This document shows positions 9,005 to 17,757 of a stretch of DNA of 64,000 bases, in pieces. The stretch is from Photobacterium frigidiphilum (lineage in GTDB: Bacteria; Pseudomonadota; Gammaproteobacteria; Enterobacterales; Vibrionaceae). The stretch lies in NCBI RefSeq assembly GCF_003025615.1, contig NZ_PYMJ01000004.1:124001-188000 (forward strand), given 5' to 3'. Every line of letters starts with the position of its first letter. Within the stretch, counting starts at the first letter, position 1. The notes beneath the pieces are model-generated. The model worked only from the letters and a program-made list of their open reading frames with translations. It did no database searches and was not told the origin of the DNA. The translations under genes were made by a program, and so were the position numbers.

Positions 9005-9688
9005 TCAATAACCAAACACCATCAAAATGATTGGATAGACAACAGGTGCCAATATAGATGTAAAAATACCGCAAATCACCAAGGCTAATGAACTGAATGC
9101 GCCTTCTTGATGGTTTTCTTCCGCCGCTTTCGCTGTACCCAATGCGTGAGAAACCGTGCCCATTGTTAACCCCTTCGCAATGGGAGCATGTATGCCAAAT
9201 AGCTTAAATAATGGATACCCGAATACAGCACCAAATAGCCCCGCAATAATCACCATAATGGCAGCAATCGCAGGTACACCACCAATTTGATCAGCCACCG
9301 CCATTGCAATAGGTGTGGTAACAGATTTAGGTAAAATACTGGCTGTTAATTCAGGTGAAGCCCCCATTGATAGGGCAATACTTGCGCCAACAATCATCGA
9401 AAGAAGGCTACCCACTAAACAGGCAGATAAAATGACTTTCCACTTTTGGCGTATTTGCGACAGTTGTTCGTAAAGCGGAAATGCTAACGCAACAACAGCA
9501 GGTTCTAGCAAATAATTCAGCCACTTATTTTGTGCCATATATTCTGTATAGGGCACATTCAGCCACATCAGCAAAGGAATAATAATGACAAGGCAAATAA
9601 GCAGTGGGTTCACAATAGGGTGCTGTAATCGTTTAGATATAAGACGCGCCAGATAAAAAACGATCAGAGTAGTAATAAGCCAGATCAT
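9005..9688 (-). CDS. yohK: LrgB/CidB family membrane protein
   Basis: A 227-residue LrgB-family inner-membrane protein with about six helices and the conserved segments EPAVVALAFPLYEQL, LPKSVTTPIAMA, GLFGAVFGYPLFK and GTVSHALGTAKA. The family was first linked to holin-like control of murein hydrolases; in gram-negatives YohK with YohJ is described as a membrane pair with roles suggested in carbon-compound transport or envelope homeostasis. It overlaps the upstream yohJ-like gene by about one base at a stop/start junction, so the two are translationally coupled. Confidence 0.93.
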   Translation of the reverse strand: MIWLITTLIVFYLARLISKRLQHPIVNPLLICLVIIIPLLMWLNVPYTEYMAQNKWLNYLLEPAVVALAFPLYEQLSQIRQKWKVILSACLVGSLLSMIVGASIALSMGASPELTASILPKSVTTPIAMAVADQIGGVPAIAAIMVIIAGLFGAVFGYPLFKLFGIHAPIAKGLTMGTVSHALGTAKAAEENHQEGAFSSLALVICGIFTSILAPVVYPIILMVFGY

Positions 9689-10062
9689 TATTTTTCCTTA
9701 TGGTGCGTAGCAACACCAATAACAATTAATACAACCAAGCTACTGCCTAATGTACTAAGCAAAATGGGAAGGGTATTCGTACTGATAAGATCGAGATAAT
9801 CCATAAGCCCTACGCCCACAGGCACGAACAATAGCGCCATGTGGCGAATAAGCAGGTGGCAACCATCTTTTGCCCAATGCGAGGGAATTAGCCCCATAGA
9901 AAGTACGGCGAAAAGAATCAGCATGCCAATAATGCTGCCGGGAATAGCGACTCCCGTTAACGCTTGAATGCCTTTACCGAGAAAAAGACAAGCAAAGATG
10001 ATCGCGAATGAGCGAATGTATTTCATAAACCCTTCAGGTACGTCAAATAACGCATTCATCAT
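9688..10062 (-). CDS. yohJ: LrgA/CidA family membrane protein
   Basis: A small four-helix membrane protein of the CidA/LrgA family with the signature IPGSIIGMLILF and LLIRHMALLFVPVGVGLMDY. It is the partner of the adjacent LrgB protein. The start is uncertain: GTG/ATG choices exist at 10089, 10062 and 10026. The last has the best ribosome site (GAAGGG four bases before ATG) but would remove the short cytoplasmic lead that E. coli YohJ has, so 10062 is given. Followed by yohK and then cdd. Confidence 0.88.
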   Translation of the reverse strand: MMNALFDVPEGFMKYIRSFAIIFACLFLGKGIQALTGVAIPGSIIGMLILFAVLSMGLIPSHWAKDGCHLLIRHMALLFVPVGVGLMDYLDLISTNTLPILLSTLGSSLVVLIVIGVATHHKEK

Positions 10063-10140
10063 ACAATTAATTTGTGATCTATGCCACATTTAACGCCATG
10101 GTTTATGCTTCAATTACGTTGTATTTTTCAGTGATCATGC

Positions 10141-10158
10141 AGGCTCCCATCAGAGCCT
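10141..10158. terminator. weak hairpin between the ToxR-like gene and yohJ
   Basis: AGGCTC-CCATCA-GAGCCT forms a 6-bp stem 12 bp after the stop of the ToxR-like gene. No T tract follows it. Confidence 0.4.
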
Positions 10159-10169
10159 CATAAAAATGG

Positions 10170-10703
10170 TTATAGCTCAGACGCGAGGTATAATACAACG
10201 CCTGCAACTGCTATCAGAAGCACTGACACTTTATGAAAAATACTATTTTTAACAATATCTTCCGTTGTAGATACGGGCGTTTCTTCTTTGTGGGGAATAG
10301 GGACAACGTCTTGCTTTGATTCTTTAAATGTATGAAATAGCCGACACGTTTTTTCAGGAAGGGGGACACGAAAACCGTATTTAGGTACAACCTGAATAGG
10401 AATTGCCATCGTATTATTGTGCGTAAGCTTTTTATTAAGCGAAATAAAGAGTGAGTTTAAATCAAACTGGTCGTGTGTATTTTCTGTATCAGGTCCAAGC
10501 TGTACAAATGTTTTATCAAATAAGGTTTGAGACGTGATGACCTCACCAGAGAAATAGCATAAGACTTCTAACAAGCGAGACTCATGCAGTGTGAGACGAG
10601 TTTCGGTTTCATCATGCCATACTAATAAATTGAGATCCGGCTCAAAATCAACATCATGAAAACGGTAACAGCGGGTTAGGGCTTTCGTTGTCATAGTCAT
10701 CAC
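10170..10703 (-). CDS. ToxR-like membrane-anchored winged-helix regulator
   Basis: A 177-residue protein with an N-terminal OmpR/PhoB-type winged helix (about residues 15-115; LTLHESRLLEVLCYF, then VVPKYGFRVP at the wing). A proline/charged linker follows, then one transmembrane helix near the C-terminus (VSVLLIAVAGVVLYLASEL). It belongs to the ToxR/CadC/TcpP group that binds DNA from the inner membrane. Unlike ToxR or CadC it has essentially no periplasmic domain, so it would need a partner or sense the membrane itself. Three ATGs cluster at the start. Target genes are not evident. Confidence 0.88.
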   Translation of the reverse strand: MMTMTTKALTRCYRFHDVDFEPDLNLLVWHDETETRLTLHESRLLEVLCYFSGEVITSQTLFDKTFVQLGPDTENTHDQFDLNSLFISLNKKLTHNNTMAIPIQVVPKYGFRVPLPEKTCRLFHTFKESKQDVVPIPHKEETPVSTTEDIVKNSIFHKVSVLLIAVAGVVLYLASEL

Positions 10704-10876
10704 TTATTTGAATTAAAATAGAATGTGATAAAACGTTGTCTACACAGCATTGAACGCGACGATGTTATTGAGTGATTTTGGATTAAATCTGCTAGGTGTA
10801 AACGCTTTTCCTCTGCTTAAGTGTTGTTGCTATTTGAGTGAAGTTCAAACTTAGCAAGCGAGATATTGTCTCAAAA

Positions 10877-10909
10877 AAAAGCCCATTAACCGCAAAGGCT
10901 AATAGGCTT
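10877..10909 (-). terminator. terminator of sbcB
   Basis: On the minus strand AAGCC-T-ATTA pairs with TAAT-G-GGCTT across a 13-base loop and is followed by eight T residues. It lies about 90 bp beyond the sbcB stop. Confidence 0.7.
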
Positions 10910-10994
10910 ATTCTATTTGAGAAGATAATCGTTCATATTTCAGTGACTAATATGAATCTCAATTTTTCTGCATAACAAAAAAAAACTCACTAAT

Positions 10995-12422
10995 TTAGCT
11001 AACACTGTTGTTGATATAGTCATACAGTGCTTTCAGTATTTTCATTTTATGTTCATTTGATTGGTTTTCTGTCGCCACGGCTTCAAAATTTTCCATATAA
11101 GCAGGTAAATTATCTTGAAAGAAATCTTGGCAGTGGTGCTTCCATTTTTGCTGTTCTTCGTAATTTAATGTCATCGGAAAATTACGCGCACGGTAACGGA
11201 ACAACAGCGGCTTAATGCGCTTATCTTCAACGTTAAGCTGAATTTCAGCCAGTGCTTCAGGTGTCGATTCGCGAATAATATCGATAGAAGAGCGATCCGA
11301 AGTAGAGAAGAAACCATCATATAGCATCGAATCGACGTCGGTATTTTCTTTGTATTCACGCTGAACTGCAAAAATAGCCACCAGTTTTTCTCTTATTTCT
11401 GGGTGCTCTTTTAGAATTTGTAGATTCTTTAAACATTGGGCGCGATCAATACCAATACGATCGGCATCTTCTGCTTTTAATGTTTTCGCTGGCGCAAGAA
11501 CAGGGCATTTATTTAGGTGAACCAATTTTACTGGTATCGGTAACTCGTCTGGTTTCAGCTCACTGCGCTTGGTGTACATACGTTCACGTATTTGATCGGC
11601 ATCTAGCTCGATCAATGGCGTAGGATCTTGCGCAAGGTTAACCGTAATAACAGCATTCTTGTTATCAGGATGCCATGCCATAGGCACTATCCAGCTTGTA
11701 TTGCCACACCCCACGCCAAACATGCCAGAAACATGCACTAAAGGCGTTAAGTTCACAATATCAATTAACTCTTGCAGCTTACGCTTCTGGCGTAAATCAA
11801 ACAGGTAGTTAAATAACTTTGGTTGATTCGTTTTTAATATTTTTGCTAACTCAATGGTTGCATATACATCTGCCATTGCATCGTGTGCGTTCGCATGTTC
11901 AATGCCATTCGCAACAGACAAGTGTTCTAGCTTAAAGCTTGGCAAACCTTCATCATTATTGGGCCAGTTAACACCTTCAGGACGAAGGGCATAACAGGTA
12001 CGCATAATATCAAGTAAATCCCAACGCGAGTTACCATTCTGCCAGCCCCATGCGTATGGGTCGTAGAAATTACGGTAAAGGGTATAGCGTGTTACTTCAT
12101 CATCAAAGCGCACATTGTTATAACCAATAACACAGGTATTCGGTTTAGATAACTCGGCATGAATTTGGGCGATAAACTCTGGTTCAGATAGCCCTTTTTC
12201 TTGCGCCTCTTGTGGCGTGATACCTGTTATTAAACAGGCTTCTGGTGACGGTAAGTAGTCAACAGGGGGCTTACAGTAAATTACCAGTGGCTCACCGATA
12301 ATGTTGAAATCCATATCTGTACGAACACCCGCAAATTGACATGCGCGATCGGTAGCGGGTGTTGCCCCGAAGGTTTCATAATCAATCCAGTAAAGTGTTG
12401 GCGTATTGTCTTTTTTCATCAT
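10995..12422 (-). CDS. sbcB: exodeoxyribonuclease I
   Basis: A 475-residue 3'-5' single-strand DNA exonuclease, full length. DEDD active-site motifs are visible: YWIDYETFG (exo I), VIGYNNVRFDDEVTRY (exo II) and HDAMADVYATIELAK (exo III), followed by the SH3-like and C-terminal helical regions. It acts in recombination and mismatch repair and binds the SSB tail. Two tandem ATGs open the frame. Monocistronic with its own terminator. Confidence 0.97.
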   Translation of the reverse strand: MMKKDNTPTLYWIDYETFGATPATDRACQFAGVRTDMDFNIIGEPLVIYCKPPVDYLPSPEACLITGITPQEAQEKGLSEPEFIAQIHAELSKPNTCVIGYNNVRFDDEVTRYTLYRNFYDPYAWGWQNGNSRWDLLDIMRTCYALRPEGVNWPNNDEGLPSFKLEHLSVANGIEHANAHDAMADVYATIELAKILKTNQPKLFNYLFDLRQKRKLQELIDIVNLTPLVHVSGMFGVGCGNTSWIVPMAWHPDNKNAVITVNLAQDPTPLIELDADQIRERMYTKRSELKPDELPIPVKLVHLNKCPVLAPAKTLKAEDADRIGIDRAQCLKNLQILKEHPEIREKLVAIFAVQREYKENTDVDSMLYDGFFSTSDRSSIDIIRESTPEALAEIQLNVEDKRIKPLLFRYRARNFPMTLNYEEQQKWKHHCQDFFQDNLPAYMENFEAVATENQSNEHKMKILKALYDYINNSVS

Positions 12423-12530
12423 AATACCCTGACGCCATTAGAATCACTTAACGTCTATTTTGTGTGATTCGAATGGCTTACAAATAATGTACTGTTTGTA
12501 AGCACAAATTATATTCATGTGTTTATGTAC

Positions 12531-12816
12531 ATACTTTTATACGCACATTCCAACATACACGTCTTACATAAACAGCTTAGCAGTATTAAACAGCCCTTTT
12601 AATTCAGAGAGCGTGTCTTAAACCTTCAATTGATAACAAATGGGTAGCGGTGTTGTTAATCGTTTTGTAATCATTGCGATACCCAATTGGTGCAGTATCT
12701 CGCAGCAACCCTTGAAGAGGCAAGGCTGAAAGGCAAAATCATGCCAGAGTTAATAGAATCAGTAATGAATTGCGCTGTAACGGCAGAAAATGAACAAGAT
12801 TTCGTCACTTTAGACG
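12531..12816. repeat. direct repeat, copy 1 (left of the RES gene)
   Basis: About 286 bp are nearly identical to 14178-14463. Shared landmarks are a stretch ending in GCTTAGCAGTATTAAACAGC, CAGAGAGCGTGTCTTAAACC, GGGTAGCGGTGTTGTTAATC and the start of a small frame (MPELIESVM). Differences are small indels. The pair brackets the RES-domain gene. Confidence 0.85.
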
Positions 12817-12899
12817 ATTGCGTTAGCTACTGGCTAAAACACTATAGTTGTAGTGATGACTGCGCATCTAAGGTTGATATAGCTTCTTTTAGAAGGTAG
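12687..12899 (+). CDS. hypothetical small protein inside the direct repeat
   Basis: An open frame of up to 70 residues beginning with TTG at 12687 or ATG at 12741 (MPELIESVMNC). The first two thirds lie in the repeat and the frame is kept, with an in-frame 15-base difference, in the second copy at 14388. This suggests selection for the peptide or simply recent duplication. It is acidic, Cys-containing and of no family I recognise. No good ribosome site is seen, so coding status is doubtful. Confidence 0.4.
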   Translation: MVQYLAATLEEARLKGKIMPELIESVMNCAVTAENEQDFVTLDDCVSYWLKHYSCSDDCASKVDIASFRR

Positions 12900-13094
12900 A
12901 AATATGCTTACGAGGGCAACTTGCGGGAAATGAAAATTTTCTGGCTCTCTTAGCCACCACCACCGAGGTTGGCGATTTAGTCCATTTTCGATGGTGAAGG
13001 GCAGAGCGTGATGCGTAACGGTAATATTTTAGTAGATTAACAGCTAACACTAGGAAAGCTGATATTATTGAGCTCTAAAAATTGTATTTTATTG

Positions 13095-13964
13095 CTAAAT
13101 CTTCGTTGGTGATATTTCAGGAAATAAATCCTCTTGTTCAGGAGAACCCATTTCATGGTAAGAAAGATTTAAACCATCCCCTGAATCTTTGGCTATAGCT
13201 TTTACTTCAAAACGGTGACCATTATCATCGCGCTTTATAGAAGCAATTTGAACTCCCACAAGTTTCAGCTTTTGTTTTTTATTTGGGCGAAAGCTGACGT
13301 TATAACCACCTTGTTTAGCTATCGATGGGTAGCACCATGCATCTTGAGATATATGTCGTAAGTCAAAATAATCTTTAGTGATTGATTCCGAAATACGATA
13401 TAGGTATTCATCGCCATTATCGACATCACGAATAAACTCATGTTTTAGAAAATCTTGAATCATTTCTAGTTTTAGAGCGTCATCTTTAGTGAGGCCTTCA
13501 ATAAGCGGTGGGAAAGCAATACAAGTTACTTTTATTGGTTTTACAGCTTCATAAACAATCAAAGAAAACAACTTATCATCAACAATCTTTAATTCTTCGA
13601 CCGCATTATCAGGAAAGATTGGTGATGTATATAGTAAAGGTTCATGCTGTCGATTTAGTCGTCCTGGCTTAACAACCTTTTTTGGTGGCTCCCAACAATC
13701 AGCCACTGTTGACATTGAGTTTAATGGTAATGTGGTATCACCTTCTTTTATATTTCTTACACGGTAGAACCTTGTATTTACTGGATAGCTCGAGTTTGTT
13801 GGTGCTAAAAGTGTGTAATTGCCTCTTGGGGTATTAAAAGAGATAACATTTGATATTTCCTTTTGTATATCTCTGTAAGTTAGTTTTTTAAAATCTAACT
13901 CACGAAAAGAACAAATCTTGTCATTTAACTCTGTGATATCTACATATTTTAGCCATTCATTCAT
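13095..13964 (-). CDS. RES-domain protein (putative NAD+ phosphorylase / toxin-like)
   Basis: About 290 residues. After an N-terminal helical part of about 60 residues, a RES domain begins at FYRVR (66-70) and continues with GRLNRQHEPLLYTS and NAVEEL, then SESITKDYF and AWCYPSIA. These give the Arg, Glu and Ser that name the fold. RES proteins of the Xre-RES toxin-antitoxin systems break down NAD+; longer solitary RES proteins are found in accessory DNA with unknown role. No Xre antitoxin gene adjoins it. The ATG at 13964 is preferred to a GTG at 13973. The gene sits alone between two long direct repeats, a sign of recent acquisition. Confidence 0.8.
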   Translation of the reverse strand: MNEWLKYVDITELNDKICSFRELDFKKLTYRDIQKEISNVISFNTPRGNYTLLAPTNSSYPVNTRFYRVRNIKEGDTTLPLNSMSTVADCWEPPKKVVKPGRLNRQHEPLLYTSPIFPDNAVEELKIVDDKLFSLIVYEAVKPIKVTCIAFPPLIEGLTKDDALKLEMIQDFLKHEFIRDVDNGDEYLYRISESITKDYFDLRHISQDAWCYPSIAKQGGYNVSFRPNKKQKLKLVGVQIASIKRDDNGHRFEVKAIAKDSGDGLNLSYHEMGSPEQEDLFPEISPTKI

Positions 13965-14177
13965 TGGTAACACTCGTATTCCTGTATATAAAAACTACAA
14001 ATTATTATCAGGGAGTCGTCTGAAAGGATTCAAACAATTACTGATAGCATTTTTGTTGGGATCATAAATGTTATATTACCAATTGCAAATAAAATACAAA
14101 TCGTTTCAGTATCCATTCTTAAATTAAGTGTTGAGGAATCGTGCGATTTGAATATGCTAGATTAATGAAGATGATAA

Positions 14178-14463
14178 TATACTTTTATATGCACATTACC
14201 ACATACTCGTCTTACACAAACAGCTTAGCAGTATTAAACAGCCCTTTTAATTCAGAGAGCGTGTCTTAAACCTTCAATTGATAACAAACAATTGATAACA
14301 AATGGGTAGCGGTGTTGTTAATCGTTTTGTAATCATTGCGATACCCAATCGGTACAGTATCTCGCAGCAACCCTTAAAGACAAAATCATGCCAGAGTTAA
14401 TAGAATCAGTAATGAGTTGCGAAGTAACTACAGAAAATGAACAAGATTCCGTCACTTTAGACG
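14178..14463. repeat. direct repeat, copy 2 (right of the RES gene)
   Basis: Second copy of the 12531-12816 segment. It contains an extra internal duplication of aattgataaca around 14279-14301 and lacks about 13-15 bases present in copy 1 near the start of the small frame. Confidence 0.85.
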
Positions 14464-14528
14464 GCTTAGCAAAAGGAGTTTTAACTAACCTCAACTACAG
14501 CGAACTTGTTAAGCAACTCGGCGAATGA
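14388..14528 (+). CDS. hypothetical 46-residue peptide, paralogue of 12687-12899
   Basis: ATG-initiated frame MPELIESVMSCEV that is homologous to the small frame in copy 1 for about 25 residues, then diverges (LAKGVLTNLNYSEL) once the repeat ends. Upstream in frame is QYLAATL, as in copy 1. Family unknown; coding status doubtful. Confidence 0.35.
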   Translation: MPELIESVMSCEVTTENEQDSVTLDGLAKGVLTNLNYSELVKQLGE

Positions 14529-14645
14529 GTTATAGACCGGCTTAAATATAAATCAAGCGCATTTGATTGAATTCAACTGGGAAAGCTACCGCTCAAATGC
14601 CTAAGGATAATATTGCAGTGAGTAAGAGATATTAGGGGGTAGGGT

Positions 14646-14807
14646 ATGAATATTGAACGTTTGTTGGCCAAGTTTAATATCAAGGGAATTAACTACGAAC
14701 CATCACAAGGTGGCAAGGTTGTACTAAGCCTCGAGGAGCAATTGGCTATCGTGGAAGGAATTACCCGTCGGTTTTCATTTGTTGTTTGTGAAATGTCTGT
14801 CGGATAA
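14646..14807 (+). CDS. hypothetical 53-residue protein
   Basis: Starts ATG at 14646 after AGGGGGTAGGGT, a strong purine-rich ribosome site. The product starts MNIERLLAKFNIKGINYE, is basic and amphipathic, and is not a family I recognise. It may be a complete small protein or the start of a gene broken when the IS element and flanking deletion arose. Confidence 0.45.
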   Translation: MNIERLLAKFNIKGINYEPSQGGKVVLSLEEQLAIVEGITRRFSFVVCEMSVG

Positions 14808-14828
14808 AGAATCCGTCAGAGCGTTATA

Positions 14829-14872
14829 CCTGTTAACCAGGGTTAGCTAAATTAGTTGACTGGCTAACAGGA
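14829..14872. repeat. imperfect inverted repeat
   Basis: CCTGTTAACCAG and CTGGCTAACAGG arms with inner TTAGCTAA/TTAGTTGA pairing form a long hairpin just after the 53-residue frame. It may be a terminator without a T tract or a decayed attC-like site (the arms carry GTTA/TAAC). Confidence 0.4.
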
Positions 14873-14939
14873 CAGAAAACAGTTGCTATCCCAGCGTTGC
14901 TGGGAAGGGGAGATGGAGAAAAAGAGACACAGGTGGAGG

Positions 14940-14975
14940 CTTAGAGAAATGTATCACCTTGATGGTTTGTATGGC
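14940..14975 (-). other. possible attC half-site left of the IS element
   Basis: On the minus strand the segment ACCATCAAGGTGATACAT resembles the 5' arm of the attC sites at 17635 and 23127 (ATCAAGGTGATNCNTTACA). It has no matching 3' arm, so it would be a remnant left by deletion. Confidence 0.3.
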
Positions 14976-14991
14976 ATTTGACTTCAGACCT

Positions 14992-16274
14992 CAGGGCAAG
15001 CTTACGAAGCTCCTTGCTCCATAAGGACTCCAGATAGGTAGCTATTATTTCTACCTGCACGTGTTCGCTTTCTTTTTAAACCCGCTTTAAAGGATTTATC
15101 TGCATTTAATAGATTTAATGCAATATGACGAATTGCAGCAAAGTTTTCACCCGCTTCATCTCGCCTTATTCTGCATGCATCTTCATTCATGCCGACATCC
15201 AGCTTCCAATGCAATTGAACCTCAATCGACCAATGTGATCGGCTGGATTCAAGCAGCGTTTTTGCATCTAGTTTCTTAGAGCTAATGTAGTAACGAATTG
15301 AAATGTCATCCGCTGGAATGTCTCCAACCTGCCTGACCGATGCAACGATACCCATTACTTTTAATTCTGGCCAATCATAAGCAATATCACCCAGTACCGA
15401 TAAATCTTCATTGACTAACGCTACGCGGGTTTCTTCACGGCCATGCCCTTCTTCTTAAGTACTGTATGAGCTTCCTTCGGAGTTTTGCAACATCTCCATT
15501 CTAAAGTAGTCATTAAAGGCTTTCTCTAAGCGCTTTTGATTACCTTTTACCGCTAGTAAATAAGTCTACTATCCTCTTGGCTATATCACGCTGACAAACC
15601 ATTGCGTCAATAGTGACAAGGCATCCACGTATGTCGAGTAGCTTCAGAAGCTCAGGTATAGCGGTGATTTCATTCGATTTCTCTGATGTTTTAACCTGCC
15701 CAATAACCACTTGATTTGCAGCACTAAAAGCACTCACCATATGGATTGCGCCTTGACGCCTTTCTTTGTCATAAGTGCCACGCAGAGTTTTGCCATCAAT
15801 CGTAAAACACCACCATCAGTCGCTTGATGACAGTCATCCATCCACATAGCAAAGCACTTTTGAATCTGCTTGGCTGATATCATCCCCATCACTCTAGCAA
15901 TTGTGTCATGGACGGGAATGCCACTTTCGAAATCGCCATAATGCTTGAGCCAATCAAGGTGGTCTTCACCAAAGTCTTGTATTTCTTCCCAACCATCAGC
16001 ACCACTAATTGACAGAAATATAATATCTGTCAATTTGTGTTCTATTTTCCACTGTTGCCGTGGGTCTTTGATTATTGAAATATGATCCAAAAGGCTAAGT
16101 CCGTTCATAAGTGATATCCATATACCTAAAGATAAGTATATGATCACAGCTGATATAGATCGTCAAATCGATCCTAATTGGGATTGCAGTTTTGTGCAGT
16201 AAACGGTAGTTTTAATTAAATTTCAACAGTGGCTGAGCCCTTTCTGAATAAGGGTTCTTCATGACCTTGCCCTG
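14992..16274 (-). mobile_element. decayed ISAs1-family insertion sequence
   Basis: The element is bounded by imperfect terminal inverted repeats: CAGGGCAAGCTTACGAAG at the low end and, on the other strand, CAGGGCAAGGTCATGAAG at the high end. It contains a frameshifted transposase of the ISAs1 (H-repeat) family. No convincing target duplication is left (flanks cttcagacct and acttgtcaag), which suggests a later deletion on the left side. The right end cuts an attC-like repeat. Confidence 0.85.
15002..16108 (-). pseudogene. ISAs1-family transposase, multiply frameshifted
   Basis: Pieces of one transposase lie in order on the minus strand. The start is [21 protein letters not shown] frameshift follows near 15808, before [20 protein letters not shown]. 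The next piece runs [18 protein letters not shown] to GCLVTIDAM, and about ten bases are missing near 15555 before [15 protein letters not shown]. The last piece is SSRSHWSIEVQLHWKLD and the end ALNLLNADKSFKAGLKRKR. These are the DDE motifs of the ISAs1 family, whose intact transposases are near 370 residues. With at least two frame breaks it cannot be active. Confidence 0.9.
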
Positions 16275-16343
16275 ACTTGTCAAGCACACTGAACTTCATA
16301 CCAAAACTGCGGAGTAAAATATGTCAACTTAATGTTTTTGTTG
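16275..16343 (-). repeat. attC-like site, interrupted by the IS element
   Basis: Minus-strand copy of the local attC consensus: 5' arm CAACAAAAACATTAAGTTGA, then centre TACTCCGCAGTTTTGGTATG. The 3' arm is missing because the ISAs1 end begins right after it. It follows the lipoprotein gene 16357-16914, as expected for a cassette. Confidence 0.75.
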
Positions 16344-16356
16344 AATTTTCCTACGG

Positions 16357-16914
16357 CTAATTGATAACTTGATTGAAATACTCTACGAGATTTAAAGACG
16401 AATGACGTTTAGCATCACTCTCACCAGTATTATTTCCTGTTTGCTGACCAAAATAAAACTTTTCGCTCTCTATATAAACTAATGTATAGGTAGTCGATAA
16501 TGTATTCCAAGAGCCATTTACAATCTCTCCTTTGTTTACATCCACCGCATAAGCTTCATAGCTTTCATCACTATATGCTTTACCTTTAACTTCAATCTTG
16601 GTATTCATTGTTATTAGCAGAGAATTAGATTCACATTTATTGTCAGCCGCATCATAAACACTTGCGCTACTCGTTAATGACAGGTCAGAATCCACAGTCA
16701 TTACAATTGTATTATAAGCAGAAAGCTTATTACCATTTTCAACGTCATACACAGGAAAACATTCATTTTTCCACGTACCGCTCATTTCACTGATCAACTG
16801 TTTCTCAATAGCAGTTTTTTCATCTGTTGATGAATTCGAATTACTATCGCTACCACACCCAATAAGCAACGATGACATACTTAAAACACTTATTAACAAA
16901 AATTTATTTTTCAC
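16357..16914 (-). CDS. cassette-encoded lipoprotein
   Basis: A 185-residue protein with signal peptide and lipobox LLIGC (Cys at about 20), then a Ser/Asn-rich spacer and a domain of about 140 residues with four Cys-free beta-like segments. It starts with GTG after an AAGGG ribosome site. No family recognised; the motif GTWKNECFPV resembles the start of lipocalin-like folds but this is weak. It is followed 14 bp later by an attC-like repeat and preceded by another, so it is an integron-type gene cassette. Confidence 0.75.
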   Translation of the reverse strand: MKNKFLLISVLSMSSLLIGCGSDSNSNSSTDEKTAIEKQLISEMSGTWKNECFPVYDVENGNKLSAYNTIVMTVDSDLSLTSSASVYDAADNKCESNSLLITMNTKIEVKGKAYSDESYEAYAVDVNKGEIVNGSWNTLSTTYTLVYIESEKFYFGQQTGNNTGESDAKRHSSLNLVEYFNQVIN

Positions 16915-16940
16915 TGTTTACCCTTAATATATAAACCATT

Positions 16941-17042
16941 TAACGTTTAACATAAGTTGCACCACGGTTAACTCACAAAGCACACTGAACTTCATACCAA
17001 AACTGCGGAGTAAAACGTGTCAACTTGATGTGTTTATTATAA
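16941..17042 (-). repeat. attC-like site
   Basis: Read on the minus strand it opens with GTTATAATAAACACATCAAG, has the shared centre CTCCGCAGTTTTGGTATGAA and closes with GCAACTTATGTTAAACGTTA. The arms are imperfectly complementary and the end carries the GTTAAAC core of the recombination site. It ends the cassette carrying 17073-17612. Confidence 0.8.
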
Positions 17043-17072
17043 CTTTATCACCACAGCAGTTACTGATTGAAA

Positions 17073-17612
17073 CTATCTAATATTTATATCATCGCTATAA
17101 AAATCATTATCATTGATTTGCTTATATCTGGAAATAATATCCGTCAGTTCATACGCTTCACCGTCAATAGTATACATATTGATTATAAATGGAGTTCCAC
17201 GAAGAATATCTGTAATAGTAAAGTATATTCTTATCATACCATTCAGTTCATTTAAGTAAGTTTTAGCATTTCTAACGTAAATTTTATAGGGTACTCTTGA
17301 TGACGAATGATACTTAACGTCAACTATATCTGCCCACTTTACTTTCATGTTTAAAGAAAAAGGGGCGTTTATTGTCATACCGTCACCATCAAACTCTAAA
17401 GCTAGTGAATTTGAATTAAGACTCTTATAATGAGCAAAAACATTTATTATATTGTAGACGTTAGCAATAACAATGAGCATAGAAACGACATTCCATAGTC
17501 CATAACCAGACTTTACAATCCAAAAAGCGGAAGTAACAGTAAAGGTCATGGTCAGAAATATACTACTAGCAATCCAAGAGATAACCATTTTTCTTTTAAA
17601 GCCAATGTTCAA
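17073..17612 (-). CDS. cassette-encoded membrane protein, two N-terminal helices
   Basis: 179 residues. Two transmembrane helices lie at about residues 8-30 and 38-60, followed by a soluble domain of about 110 residues with many beta strands (MKVKWADIVDVKYHSS), similar in layout to PH-like membrane-anchored domains; I cannot name the family. The TTG at 17612 is taken as start because AAAAAGGTGA lies correctly before it, and the next ATG (17588) has no ribosome site. The same leader and TTG start occur in the signal peptidase cassette. Confidence 0.7.
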   Translation of the reverse strand: MNIGFKRKMVISWIASSIFLTMTFTVTSAFWIVKSGYGLWNVVSMLIVIANVYNIINVFAHYKSLNSNSLALEFDGDGMTINAPFSLNMKVKWADIVDVKYHSSSRVPYKIYVRNAKTYLNELNGMIRIYFTITDILRGTPFIINMYTIDGEAYELTDIISRYKQINDNDFYSDDINIR

Positions 17613-17634
17613 GTGATATCACCTTTTTAAGTAA

Positions 17635-17727
17635 TAACGTCTAGAATAAGGTGTGCGAACGTTACACTTACCAAGATCCATACCAAAACTGCAGAATGTA
17701 ACGAATCACCTTGATTCTTTTGTTATA
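17635..17727 (-). repeat. attC-like site, divergent
   Basis: Minus strand: 5' arm ATAACAAAAGAATCAAGGTG, centre CTGCAGTTTTGGTATGGATC, 3' arm CACCTTATTCTAGACGTTAT. Arms pair through AATCAAGGTG/CACCTTATT. It ends the cassette of 17758-18027. Confidence 0.75.
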
Positions 17728-17757
17728 GCAATGAATTGATAGATTAAAATTAAACAA

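Noticed and set aside
12900..13080. Phage tail-collar-like frame (FLALLATTTEVGD)
   Set aside because: Too short and broken; similarity is impressionistic.
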